A stretch of 64,000 nucleotides of DNA from Hyaloperonospora brassicae (Eukaryota > Oomycota > Peronosporomycetes > Peronosporales > Peronosporaceae): contig CANTFL010000421.1 in the NCBI GenBank assembly GCA_947650285.1, forward strand, positions 62,001 through 126,000, in the 5' to 3' direction. Shown piece by piece: positions 1-9,323 of this stretch. A program made the position numbers and the translations under genes. Every line of letters begins with the position of its first letter. Within the stretch, counting starts at the first letter, position 1. Below the pieces are notes generated by a model. The model searched no databases. It was not told where the DNA came from and saw only the letters and a program-made list of their open reading frames with translations.

Positions 1-346
1 TTCGGGACGACGCGCATGCGCCGTCCCGCCCACAGCAGCATGGAATTGCTGCTGTCTCAACAGCTCCGTCTGTTGAGCACCGAGTTCTCTCAACTGCTCG
101 GCCTGTTGAGAGCCTTGCTGGTGAAGCAAGGCTACTTTCTCCCTCTCGAGAGCAAGTTCATGTCTGAATGAACTTGGCGATAGCGGCATGTTGTTGGTCT
201 CTGTCTAGAGACTCCAACATGGTGCTGACGACGAGTTCGCCTACGGTAGAACTCATTCGTTCTACCGCACCCCATTCGATGTCACTCAAATGGGTAAACC
301 CTTCACGCGTGGCGTGAAAGGTGTCTTCTTCATCCAACATGTTCAT
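1..346 (-). pseudogene. Element A: gag start, Ty3/Gypsy, runs off left edge
   Basis: Reading leftward from an ATG at 346, the first 62 codons (MNMLDEEDTFHATREGFTHL...) closely match the gag starts of B, C and E in this window (MNMLDE/D, then HLSDIEW and ERMSSTV). The frame stops at 158, and the rest continues in another frame as a Q/L/R-rich coiled-coil-like stretch, so a frameshift has occurred. The start lies 44 bp inside the LTR, after the primer site, as in the other copies. In a live element this protein would form the particle. The remainder lies outside the window. Confidence 0.85.
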
Positions 347-380
347 GTTGGATGTTGTGGTCCTTGGAAGGACTACAAAG

Positions 381-388
381 TGCTACCA
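381..388 (-). other. Element A primer binding site
   Basis: TGGTAGCA on the minus strand, two bases inside the LTR end. The same octamer follows the 5' LTR of B, C and E. Its complement TGCTACCA matches the 3' end of animal-type initiator-Met tRNA; which tRNA is used in this organism is an inference. Confidence 0.7.
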
Positions 389-390
389 GG

Positions 391-782
391 TGTAACGGGG
401 CACACCCTTGCGTGAACTTAACGCAAAGGTTTTGGTGCGCCCGACAGACGTACACAAGACAAGCGAGGAAGCGTAGGTAGTGTAAAAGTAGAACTGTTAT
501 ATTAACATAATTAAGTCTTTTGTTACTGTCTCTCTGTTTAACCTGATTTAATTATGTTAATCTAACTTAGTGTATGGTGACGTCTCGTCACCACTCATTG
601 CGCGCGTCCTGCGGCGATTAGTGGGTTGATATCGTCAAGATATCAACCAATGAGCAGAATCTTTGGTCGCTTCACCAATATCACCACTATCGGTGATGTT
701 GTTTAAAGAATATTCAACTTAATATTCTTAATTGCCATTATCTTCTAAATGACAATTATATGTAACGGGCTGCCCCGTTACA
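391..782 (-). repeat. 5' LTR of element A
   Basis: 392 bp, TGTAACGGGG...CCCCGTTACA, bounded by TG/CA with a 9-10 bp terminal inverted repeat. It is a close relative of the LTR at 62804-63192 (element E). It contains serial short inverted repeats, including a near-palindrome at 761-782 and the arms TTGATATC/GATATCAA. The target duplication cannot be tested because the other LTR is outside the window. Confidence 0.9.
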
Positions 783-1599
783 AGTGCAGAGGCCGAAATA
801 AATCTCATAGAATCGATATATCATATTCTGATTAGATATCGGAATTATCAAATCGAATTGACCGATCTAAAGTGCCGCAGTCCAGGGCGTCCGAGGTCCA
901 ATATGTATCGGTAGAAGAACCAGGATTAGCTACCGATCGCAAGCGAGTAAAATTCCACCTACACGACCCCATGACGTATCACCGTACTACAAGGAGTCGA
1001 AAGGGTATCGTATCTCATTTCCTCTGCCCATCCCACACGTATGGTCGCAGAGCTGTATAAGGTGCATACCGAAGAGGGGCAGGGAAGGACGTAAATTTTG
1101 CAGCTTGGGATCGCATGTCAGAGAGGTGCGTCGGCGCGCGCTGCGTAATCGTAAACACCGTCATTTGTCGGGTACATGCACAGAGTTGAGCTCAACTTAT
1201 CAGACGTACGGATATATTAGACGTCATCGCCGACGTAGCGAGAGAAGAGTACTTAATTACCCTCGGTCAACAAGCGGAGCGTACTACGAATTAACGACGC
1301 ATGAATTTCAATCGGGTATTAAATGACGAAAGCGACCGAACGGTCAGTATCATCCAGCAGATTCATGGCACCATTATCCGGAGAGAGATGGAGATAGCTA
1401 CTCGTTTTGCGTCCGAATAACAGCACATTTTTTGCGTCGCCACCATTCTACACCTCTGGGGTATATGGCTTGCGAGTTTAACGCATATGTTAATATTCCG
1501 ACGACAAGGCGCGTCTCGGCGTGAGATAACGGGCAATCGTTGCATGAATTTCAGTATAACAGGTATTCTAAGTACTTTATGCGTTGAATCGGCATAAAT
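783..1599 (+). pseudogene. LINE-1 (upstream half, decayed), interrupted by element B
   Basis: This is the segment between element A and element B. A frame at 1199-1418 reads as protein-like sequence (IRRTDILDVIADVAREEYLI, then a stop, then RVLNDESDRTVSIIQQI). The assignment rests on the junction with 9324 onward: removing B and one TAAAT copy makes RHKLSGVDGL, the conserved stretch at the start of LINE reverse transcriptases. This part would therefore be the region between endonuclease and RT. Several stops and frameshifts are present. The family assignment of the leftmost 400 bp is weak. Confidence 0.5.
1595..1599. repeat. Target site duplication TAAAT (left copy of B)
   Basis: TAAAT directly precedes the B 5' LTR and is repeated exactly at 9319-9323 directly after the B 3' LTR. 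A 5-bp duplication is typical of Ty3/Gypsy integration. Confidence 0.93.
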
Positions 1600-2042
1600 T
1601 GTAACGGGGTAGTCCGTTACATGATATTGTCATTAAGAATAAAATGACAATAAAGAATATCACGATGAATGTTCTTTCAACAATATCACAGAGCATGATG
1701 ATATTGTTGAAGATGACCGAAGGGTCTACTCATTGGTTGATATCGCGATGATATCAACGCACCAATCGCTGCTAGACGCGCGCATTGGGTGGTTAGTAGA
1801 CGGCATCATACAAATAGTTGCATTAGTATAATTAAGTCAGGACAAACAGAGATACAAGAGTTATAGGACTTAATTATATTAATAACAGTTGTACTTTTTC
1901 TACGACTAGAGTCTTTCACCTTAGTCTCCTTTCCTTCCTCTGTGTTGGTGCAACACTTAGCAGGGCACTGACTATCACTGCAGTCAGAGATAGTAAACTC
2001 CGTACTGGTTGACCAGTACGGAGTTGTCGGTGCCCCGTTACA
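1600..2042 (+). repeat. 5' LTR of element B
   Basis: 443 bp, TGTAACGGGG...CCCCGTTACA. Serial inverted repeats include ATTGTCATT/AATGACAAT (1626-1651), CAATATCA/TGATATTG (1681-1706), GTTGATATC/GATATCAAC (1736-1758), a 12-bp pair 1827-1838/1867-1878, and ACTCCGTACTGG/CCAGTACGGAGT (1997-2024). Its U3 half differs from the C and B 3' LTRs, while its last ~150 bp match the C 5' LTR closely, so it is mosaic. Confidence 0.93.
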
Positions 2043-2044
2043 CC

Positions 2045-2052
2045 TGGTAGCA
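2045..2052 (+). other. Element B primer binding site
   Basis: TGGTAGCA two bases after the LTR, as in elements A, C and E. It is complementary to an initiator-Met-like tRNA end (TGCTACCA). Confidence 0.75.
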
Positions 2053-2092
2053 CTTTATAGTCCGTCCAAGTACCACACTCGCATCGCCCAAC

Positions 2093-3207
2093 ATGAACAT
2101 GTTGGACGAAGTCGAAGGCGACAGATTTCACGGAACTCGTGAAAGCTGCTCCCATTTGAGCGATATCGAATGGAGTGCGATCGAACGAATGAGTTCGACC
2201 GTTGAAGAGGGGGCTAGTTGGGCCATGCTATCCACAAGGGATAGAGACCAGCAGCATTCCGTCATTAGCAAGTTCTTGCAACGAGAACTTGATGAGTCGC
2301 GAGCGCAGGTGACCTTGTTGCAACAACAAGATCACCAGCGGAACGAAGAACTGAGACAGTCTCAGTCCGCGCAGTCGACACGGGAGCGTCGACCGAGTCT
2401 CTAAATCTAGAGATATCCAAGTATCACGGAGCCGAGGAAGACTCTCTGTTAAGATAGTTCGTCGAAGTCGACGATGCCATCGAGGCCCGTCGCATCGGCG
2501 ATGAGCGAAGGAAAGTCGCATTCGCTCAGTCGTACTTGGCAGGGGACGTGAGGGATTGGGCCATGAATCTCAAGTTGCACGACCCGAACGTGTTCGAGTC
2601 GTTAGACGTCTTCAAGGCCCTGCTCAGTGAGACGTTTGAGCCTCCCAGGGCAGATTTCAGGACACTATCTGAGCTCCTCGGAATCAAACAGGGTAAGCGT
2701 AAGGTTCACGCTTACGCTCAGCATGTACGCTACCTTGCAAGTTGCATGGTAGTGAACCATGTTAGTGAATTCGTAAAGATCACAATATTCATTCAAGGTC
2801 TTGCAAATGGTCCTGTCAGGGACCACCTGTTTCACGGAGAGATAAAGACGCTCTCCGAAGCGATCTACGCTGCGAAGCAGGAATACTTAAGTTTAAGACA
2901 GGCTTACACTACGCTGGCTTCCTATCGTCCGTAGAGACGATCAGCGGTCGGAGGTCCAGAACCAATGGACCTATGTAATGTCGAGGGCGAGAAACCTCGT
3001 CCTGCGAATGACAAGCGATCGGTAAGATGCCATAGCCGTCATAAGCTGGAAAACTACGCATATGAATGCAGTATCCCTATCTCAGAACCCCGTGGTGCTG
3101 AGAGCAGTAACCGTCCACCAGTTAGAAGAACTGGAGGGCGAGGGTCCGATGCTGTTGCAAAGCCGCAACAGCGAGACAAACCATCAAAAATATGTTGGGG
3201 TCAGTAG
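2093..3207 (+). pseudogene. Element B gag (broken)
   Basis: Capsid-like precursor. Frame one (2093-2404) has the MNMLDEVEGDRF start and a Q-rich coiled coil (SKFLQRELDESRAQVTLLQQ). After a stop, the retrotransposon-gag core reads YLAGDVRDWAMNLKL to SLRQAYTTLASYRP, ending at 2934. A third piece (2965-3207) holds a CCHC knuckle remnant, RCHSRHKLENYAYEC, in which the second Cys is Arg and the His is Asn; element C keeps the second Cys. Internal stops at 2402 and about 2453 show it is dead. The ATG lies in an inverted repeat, CCAACATG/CATGTTGG (2088-2105). Confidence 0.88.
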
Positions 3208-3257
3208 AGGTGGAGCACCCTACTGATCCAGCATCCTCAAGATAATTTGTAAATCTC

Positions 3258-3802
3258 TTGACAAAGGTTGCTCCCGACACAAATTTACTGTGTGTCTCTG
3301 CACTTGGTGATGAAGTGTTCCTCATCACCTTGACGTTGGAAGTGACAAAAGACTTGTCTCTTCGCGCCCTAGTTGACTGTGGGGAGTCGAACAACTTTGT
3401 TCGTTGCCAGTCACAAGAGGCTGGAAGTATCAACTTTGTGGAGAGGGAGATCCCTCCAACGAGAATGACGGTGCGCCTTGCGACATGCGCATCGGTCACT
3501 GTATGAAATGTGTATTCGGAATCCACTACACGTTAAAAGATGAACAGTACGATGATGATTTCATCGTACTCGACCTGGATGACAAATTTGATGTCATCCT
3601 AGGACTACCTTGGCTCAGGAGATACGAGCCCAGGGTGAGCTGGCAGCATCGATCAGTTACGATACCTGCTACTTGTTCCTCAGATGACGATCTGAAGAAT
3701 GTCTTAAACGCCCACATTTACGTGGGTGTACCACGAGCGAGTGCGATGGACTCACTCGTGGTATGGTCGTTAGACGACTGTACAAGAACACATAGTAGAT
3801 GA
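3258..3802 (+). pseudogene. Element B aspartyl protease region (broken)
   Basis: Retropepsin-like domain that would mature the polyprotein. The catalytic motif reads LVDCGESNNFVR; element C has DCGASNNFVR, so B has lost the small residue after Gly. The frame ends at 3506 and the protein continues in another frame to 3802 (FIVLDLDDKFDVILGLPWL), the usual second half of Gypsy proteases. A 10-bp inverted repeat AGTACGATGA/TCATCGTACT sits at 3546-3570 inside the coding sequence. Confidence 0.85.
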
Positions 3803-3835
3803 TCAATATATTGTGGAAAAGCTCTCCTCAACACT

Positions 3836-5132
3836 GTGAATGTGCCTTTCCAGGAAGTAATCGGGACATTAATTGTCTTAGTTATCGATGAATCAAGCGT
3901 AGGCGCTTACACTCTTGATCTGGTTGTGCCTCCGAAACTAACTTCGGAGATAACTCAATTGCCGACGCTAGAACCGAAACGGTTCTTGCGTGATCTGCGT
4001 AGTGACAAAGTCAAGCAGATCTGTGCACTCGTCGCGGAGGACGAGTACGTTTCCGATATTCGGTCGGCAACGGTGTTTACTGTGACCGAGAAGGTTCTCA
4101 GCAGCTCATCGATGGACGAGAGCGTCATCGATGAGAAGACTCGGATTGAGAGATATAAATCTCAATCCTGGAAGTGGCTCCAGGCAAATCCGTTGTATAA
4201 GGATTTGATTGAATTCAAGGATGTACTCCCTGAATCCGTGCCAATGCGAGTTGTCTAAGGACAAAGGCACTCGACACGAGATCGAGCTCAAGCCGGGATC
4301 GAATTACTGTGTCATGAGGCAGTGGCCACTGCCTCGTGAATCGGTGCTAGAGATCGACAAGCTCTTTACCGATCGCTTAGCAGCGGGTCATGTGAGGGAA
4401 TCAACTTCCTCCTACAGCTCTCCGACCTTCTGTGTGCGAAAAGCCACAGGAGGATGGCGGATAGTGCACGCATTCAACAAATTGAATGCTGCAACGGTAC
4501 CGGCTCAGATGCCGATACCGAGAAAGGACGTAATCATAGATGGTATGTCAAACAGGACCATCTTCTCGTCCATGGATCTGATGGACGGATTCTATCAGAT
4601 CCTCATGCGTGAACGGGACATCCCGTACACAGCAGTGAGCACCCGAAGCGGTATGCTGTGGGAGTGGGTAGTGATGCCACAGGAGCTGAGCAATGCCCCT
4701 GCAACATTCAACAGATGTGTTACAAATCGATTGAGATCGGCGCGGGATTTCGCATTGACTTATTTTGACGATATTTTCGTCCATAGTCGGGCTATGGACG
4801 GAACGACGGACGTTGAGGTTCATAGAACTCATGTTCGTCAAGTCCTTCAACTTATGCGCAAGCATAAGTTGTATGCCAATCTCACGAAGTGTATATTCGC
4901 GGCAAACGAAATACCACTTCTTGGGTGCATCGTGGGTAAACACGGCGTACGACCTGATCCCGAAAAGACCAAGGCGATCACCGACTGGCCAGTGCCAGTC
5001 CATGTCAAGGGACTTCGTAAGTTCCTTGGCTTTTCAGCGTACTTACACAAGTACTCGCTCAAATACGCCGATATGACTGTTCATCTTTCTTGCTTGCTCA
5101 AGAAAGATGTGAAGTGGTCATGGAAAGCTTAG
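3836..5132 (+). pseudogene. Element B reverse transcriptase (frameshifted)
   Basis: The N-terminal linker (3836-4258) ends at a frameshift: B has one extra base relative to C near 4240. The RT proper starts about 4256 (DKGTRHEIELKPGS) with the expected blocks: SSYSSPTFCVRKATGGWRIV, MDLMDGFYQI, the catalytic YFDDIFVHSR near 4760-4790, then LGCIVGKHGVRPDPEKTKAI and the connection domain LRKFLGFSAYLHKYS. It ends at a TAG after VKWSWKA, the same stop as in C. The catalytic Asp pair is intact. In life it would copy element RNA in the particle. Confidence 0.93.
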
Positions 5133-5149
5133 TGCCAGCGTTCCTTTGA

Positions 5150-5685
5150 AGGTGTCAATCGGAGCTTGATGAAGTGCCCATCTTGGCGATTGCCGACCAG
5201 GACAGACCATTTCATGTGGACTGTGACGCCAGCAATTTTGCTATCGGCTGTGCGTTGATGCAGTATGACACAGACGGCGCGGAGCTCGTCGTCTTCTATC
5301 AATCGCGTCAGCCGCATCCAGCTGAACGCAATTACCCAGTGTATGACAAGGAAGTCCTGTCATGAAGTACGCACTGGCTAAGTTTCGCGTCTATCTCTTG
5401 GGAGATAGACCGTTCATCGTATATACGGACCATGCGTCACTACGCACGGCCGTAAACAGTCCACACCTCTTGCAACGAATGGCGAGGTGGCTGTCTTTCT
5501 TCGCGGAGTACAACTTCTCCGTGGAATGCAAACCAGGACGACTTGACGTCGTCGCTGATGCGTTATTATGTTGGCCCGATTTCGAGCCGACAACACGCGC
5601 CAACAGTGAGGCCTTGCTCACTGTTGCAGCACTGTCAGTCAGCGTGAAGTCATCGCCTTTACTAGACGACGTGCGGAAGGCATAA
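5150..5685 (+). pseudogene. Element B RNase H
   Basis: Gypsy RNase H: RPFHVDCDASNFAIGCALMQ (first catalytic Asp), VFYQSRQPHPAERNYPVYDKEVLS, then a TGA at 5363-5365, then ALAKFRVYLLGDRPFIVYTDHASL and ADALLCWPDFE (the usual ADALSR altered). The same stop is in C. Hairpin GTCTATCTC/GAGATAGAC lies at 5389-5410 within the domain. Confidence 0.9.
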
Positions 5686-5699
5686 GCAGTGGATATTAT

Positions 5700-6600
5700 T
5701 CTCCTTCGTTTGATGGGTCACCTTGCAAATCCATCCCGGAAATCCTTGTCGGATTTGCCGCCTCTATAACGTTCCTCGTTGGATCGGTATACGACTCTCA
5801 ATGGCCTGCTGTACTACACAGCAGTTGCCGAGGATACACCTCGTGTCGTCGTTACCGATCATGATGATTTGCGTTTACGCATCATGTTCGAATGTCACGA
5901 TGCGGTCTCTGGCGGGCATCGTGGTAGGGAAAAGACCTACCTTACGGTAAGTCGTAAATTTTGCTGGCTCCGCCAGTATTTGTTCGTACGCAAGTACATT
6001 CGTTCTTGCAAGGTCTGTCAACGGGTGGAGCCTAGTCCTTCATTCCCAGCACCATTACAACCTATGCCGGTCCCGACAGAGTGTTGAAAGTCCGTTTCCA
6101 TATACTTTTCCTTCGGGTTTCCTGAATGCACTCACAGGAATAATGCTATTCTTGTGTTTGTGGAAGGTTTCAGTAAGAAGATGCATCGTGCTGCGGTTCC
6201 CAGGTCGATCACTGCACATAGATGTGTGCTTTTCTTCATCGACACAGTATTTCGACTCCACAGATTATCCCGTGAACTCGTATCCAACCGTGATCCTCGG
6301 TTCACGGCGGAGTTTTGGCAATCCGTGTTCCGTTCACTCGGAACACGACTAAAGATGTCCACATCTGACCATCCCGAAACAGATGGTTAGACGGAATGTG
6401 CAAACCGTTTCCTCGAAGAGATCCTTTGAGGATATGTCCACTCCTTTTCGAGTTGAAGTGATTTCTTGCCGATGGTGGAATTTGCCATCAACAATAAGGT
6501 GCATGCGTCAACAACGCATATACAGTTCTATATGAATGGCTTACGCCACCCACGTATTCCCGCCCTTTTATAGAGTGAATCTGGGTTAGAGGGGGAGGGA
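5700..6600 (+). pseudogene. Element B integrase (zinc-binding and core)
   Basis: Zinc finger HDAVSGGHRG...CKVCQ (HHCC) at about 5900-6020, then the core with VSNRDPRFTAEFW and STSDHPETDG. The second catalytic Asp of VSDRDPRF is Asn here but Asp in element C. A TAG follows PETDG in both copies, and further stops break LEEIL and SFSSW-like stretches before VEFAINN. It would have inserted cDNA. Confidence 0.9.
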
Positions 6601-6639
6601 ATCGCTCGAGCAAAAACCGTTTGGCTTTTACTCATCATG

Positions 6640-7261
6640 TATCATCGCACATGCCGATACCTTCGATGTCGATGTCGATCAGGTCGACATCGAAGAAGTT
6701 GATCTTAGCAGTAGCAATGACGCTGCTGCTACTTCAGACAATGATGACGATGCTGGGATATTCAGCATCGTCAACGATTATGCCAGCGAGGAAGAAGAAA
6801 ACCTCGATGAAGAAAAGAAGAATTTCTTAGCAGTGCGCACGAAGCGCACTAAAAGACAAAACAACGAGTCAGCAGAGAACTTTCTGCTGAATCGAGAGTC
6901 GGTAGTCCGTTTCGTTCAGGACTCCATCGCAAATGCGGTGGACCGCCAGAAACGAAACGCAGACAGGAATGGAAGAGCAAATTTTCTTCATTTAAGGTTA
7001 ACGACCTAATACTAATGTCCACGGTAAACTTACCTGGACATGCAGTCACTAGTGTCGGCAGTAGTAAACTACTGCCGAAATACATTGGGCCATTTCGGGT
7101 GTTGCACCGCAAAGGCAACGCATACACGTTTTGAGTTGCCTCGCAGGATGCGCACGCGTCCTACGTTTTATGTTGGTCGTCTCCGTCTGTGCTATCAGTA
7201 CGAGGCCTCATCGAGAGCGGAGATGACCATCACGTTCAAGAATCCCAACCGATTCTTGTGA
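6640..7261 (+). pseudogene. Element B integrase C-terminal region (acidic segment and GPY-like module)
   Basis: An acidic run (DVDQVDIEEVDLSSSNDAAA, EEEENLDEEKK) precedes VRTKRTKRQNNESAENFLLN and FVQDSIANAVDRQKRNADRN, then SSKLLPKYIGPFRVLHRKGN, the GPF/Y module typical of chromovirus integrases, and RRMRTRPTFYVGRL. At least two frameshifts are needed to read it through. Inverted repeats CTTCGATGTCGA/TCGACATCGAAG (6661-6695) and CGATGCTG/CAGCATCG fall in it. Confidence 0.82.
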
Positions 7262-8766
7262 TCACGGACCCAACACTCAAGTTGGTTCTTCAGCAACGCA
7301 GTCTCGCGACGATCCGCCTCTTGCACGTCCCGCAAAAGGCGCGTCTCGCGTTCATTATCAAGCTGAGCGAATGCGAAATCCAATCGGTCTTTCTCCCGAT
7401 CGGTACGAAGACGTCGTACGGTCGCCGGCAATTCGCGCCGACGATCGTATTCGTGATCGATGTCCTCCCTCAACTCTTTTAGGTAACGTTCATGGTTATA
7501 CAAAGTCTCATGCAGTCCCGGTAGCTGAGACGGACCTTTTCTATCCACCACCACCGAAAGCACTGGTGGATTCTCACGGTGGTCGACGCTTTCACGTGGG
7601 GCGTATCTTGAGCCACCGCGTAAAGAACGGGAAGCGTACAAGTTACCTTGTCGGCTGGCGTGGGTACCCACCTTCGTATGACTGCTAGAATACTCCGTCG
7701 TATCTGAAGGATTATGTTGAGGGTCTCGTCCACCAGTACGACGAGGCTCATCCGATAGGTACGAGGGCCCATCGGTAAGCACGCGCCTTGGCGCTTGTAG
7801 AATAATTGCAAGTTTGCAATCGCGTCCCGCATCTCAGCCGAGATGTGTGCCCTTCCCCAGGGCGAACTTAGGAAATTAACATCCCTATGTGCACGTTGCG
7901 AGTTGTCAGCACAACTCGCACAAGGATCACCCAAGTGAGGCAAGGGATGTCTGCCTCACTCGACAAACGATGCAGCCGATACCTTGCACCTGTTGGAGTT
8001 CGTTTCTCAAACTTGATGCGTACTGCTTCAAGTTTCCGGAGCCATCCTTCTCGTCAGAAATTCTTAAAATTTTGGACGAACGCGTTCCATGCAGCCAGAA
8101 GATAAGCTTTGTCACGCTTTTGGCTAACGTTGTACCATCGATGCATGAGGAAAGCATCGACATAGAAGTCTTCTTCAGCGCAAAAGTTCTTCGCGCTGGA
8201 GATCTAGCCATGGATCTCGCTCGCATCGAATAATGTAACTCTATGGTGTTGACTTGTTTCGTGAGACAAGCTATTGATGAGGTGTTCAGGCAAACGCCAC
8301 GGATTCAGCTCATCACGATTCGACGTGGTACCTTTGCCGGTACCACGGTTATCAGTATGACGACGGCTCGTGCCTTCGTCGAATCACTCGTGCGAAGGCG
8401 CACGAGCTGATCGCGGTGATGAGTAATCATACTCATCACCATATTCATCATCACTGCCAAACAGACTGTGACGCATGTCGCGAGTTCGTACGTTCGGCAG
8501 GTCTATGGTGAGCGAGGCACCGCAGGTGAGTGTGATGCCTCTAAAGGATTTTGCGAGTCAGACACATCTGACTCGCCAGCGTAGCTGACCCCTATTTCGA
8601 GGTTACTGTGTGCATGTGGTGCGATACCACATGCGCCTGCAGGAAAAATTGCTGTAGGCTGAGAACGAGCAGCAGACGACGATTCGTCTGCCGCAGAGGC
8701 GGGCGCAGCAAAAGGCTGTGTCGTCTTTGGGTCCCGCCGCATAGACATGTTAACTATGCGAGGCAA
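7195..8766 (-). pseudogene. Element B antisense reading frame (aORF), coiled-coil protein, broken
   Basis: On the strand opposite to gag-pol, from just inside the 3' LTR back to the chromodomain. First a Ser/Ala/Pro-rich piece (from about 8748 to 8503); then 8500-7880, a single frame of 207 codons with only three stops (SLFGSDDEYGDEYDY, NPWRLPEHLINSL, EEDFYVDAFLMHRWYN, KRDKAYLLAAWNAFVQNF); then 7782-7195, a 195-codon open frame ending in a charged coiled coil (LYNHERYLKELREDIDHEYD, LDNERETRLLRDVQEADRRE). Two frameshifts separate the parts. I recognise no domain. Two facts temper it: the sense strand is also partly open, and B and C are not independent. D and F have a frame in the same place and orientation. 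Confidence 0.5.
7262..7745 (+). pseudogene. Element B linker and chromodomain
   Basis: A Pro/Arg/Ser-rich linker, then the chromodomain: FYPPPPKALVDSHGGRRFHV, GRILSHRVKNGKRTSYLVGW, RGYPPSYD. The Trp codon expected next is a stop (7686-7688), after which the end of the fold is still readable (GLVHQYDEAHP). The same stop occurs in C. Chromodomains of this class are thought to steer integration to marked chromatin. The opposite strand here is also open (see the antisense entry). Confidence 0.85.
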
Positions 8767-8865
8767 AGTCAGAATGAATGAATCTGATTAACAAGTACTC
8801 CCGGTCCCGTTGGCATCCAACCGGTGGCCACAAAAGTTTCGATAGTCACACGGTGACTATTAGTT

Positions 8866-8878
8866 GAGGAAGGGGTGC
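8866..8878 (+). other. Element B polypurine tract
   Basis: GAGGAAGGGGTGC directly abutting the 3' LTR start at 8879; the expected plus-strand primer. Element C has GAGGGAGGGGTGC at the same place. Confidence 0.88.
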
Positions 8879-9318
8879 TGTTACGGGGTAGCCCGTTACA
8901 TGATATTGTCATTAAGGATAAAATGACAATAAATAATATTACGATGAATATTCTTTCAACAATATCACAGAGCATGATGATATTGTTAGATGACCGGAGG
9001 GTCTATACATTGGTTTATGTTGTGATGATACCAACCCACCAATTGCTGCTAGACGCGCGCAATGGGTGGTGAGTAGACGTCATCATACAAATAGTTACAT
9101 TAGTATAATTAAGTCAGGACAGACAGAGATACGAGAGTTATAGGACTTAACTATATTAATAACAGTTGTACTTTTTCTACGACTAGAGTCTTTCACCTTA
9201 GTCTCCTTTCCTTCCTCTGTGTTGGTGCTACACCTAGCTGGGCATGGACTATCACCACAGTCAGTTATAGTAAACTCCGTACTGGTTGACCAGTACGTAG
9301 GTGTCGGTGCCCGTTACA
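8879..9318 (+). repeat. 3' LTR of element B
   Basis: 440 bp, starting TGTTACGGGG (one change from TGTAACGGGG) and ending CCCGTTACA, followed by TAAAT. It is much closer to the C LTR sequences than to B's own 5' LTR over the U3 half. Confidence 0.93.
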
Positions 9319-9323
9319 TAAAT
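9319..9323. repeat. Target site duplication TAAAT (right copy of B)
   Basis: Identical to 1595-1599 and directly after the 3' LTR. Confidence 0.93.

Larger units (their letters stand above)
1600..9318 (+). mobile_element. Element B: complete, inactivated chromodomain Ty3/Gypsy retrotransposon
   Basis: A 7,719-bp element: LTR 1600-2042, primer site, gag, protease, RT, RNase H, integrase, chromodomain, antisense frame, polypurine tract, LTR 8879-9318, with TAAAT duplications outside. The order protease-RT-RNase H-integrase-chromodomain is that of Ty3/Gypsy chromoviruses. Every domain carries stops or frameshifts, many of them shared with element C. By eye the LTRs differ by roughly 7-8%, so it is not a young insertion. 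It sits inside the RT region of LINE-1. The whole element is rich in short perfect inverted repeats (see findings). Confidence 0.95.

Noticed and set aside
761..782. Palindrome TGTAACGGG...CCCCGTTACA as an operator or CRISPR-type repeat
   Set aside because: It recurs only at LTR ends and is explained as LTR terminal structure; there is no array with spacers.
7189..7482. 97-codon sense ORF beside the chromodomain of B
   Set aside because: The frame that continues into the chromodomain is a different one; this ORF crosses the linker out of frame.
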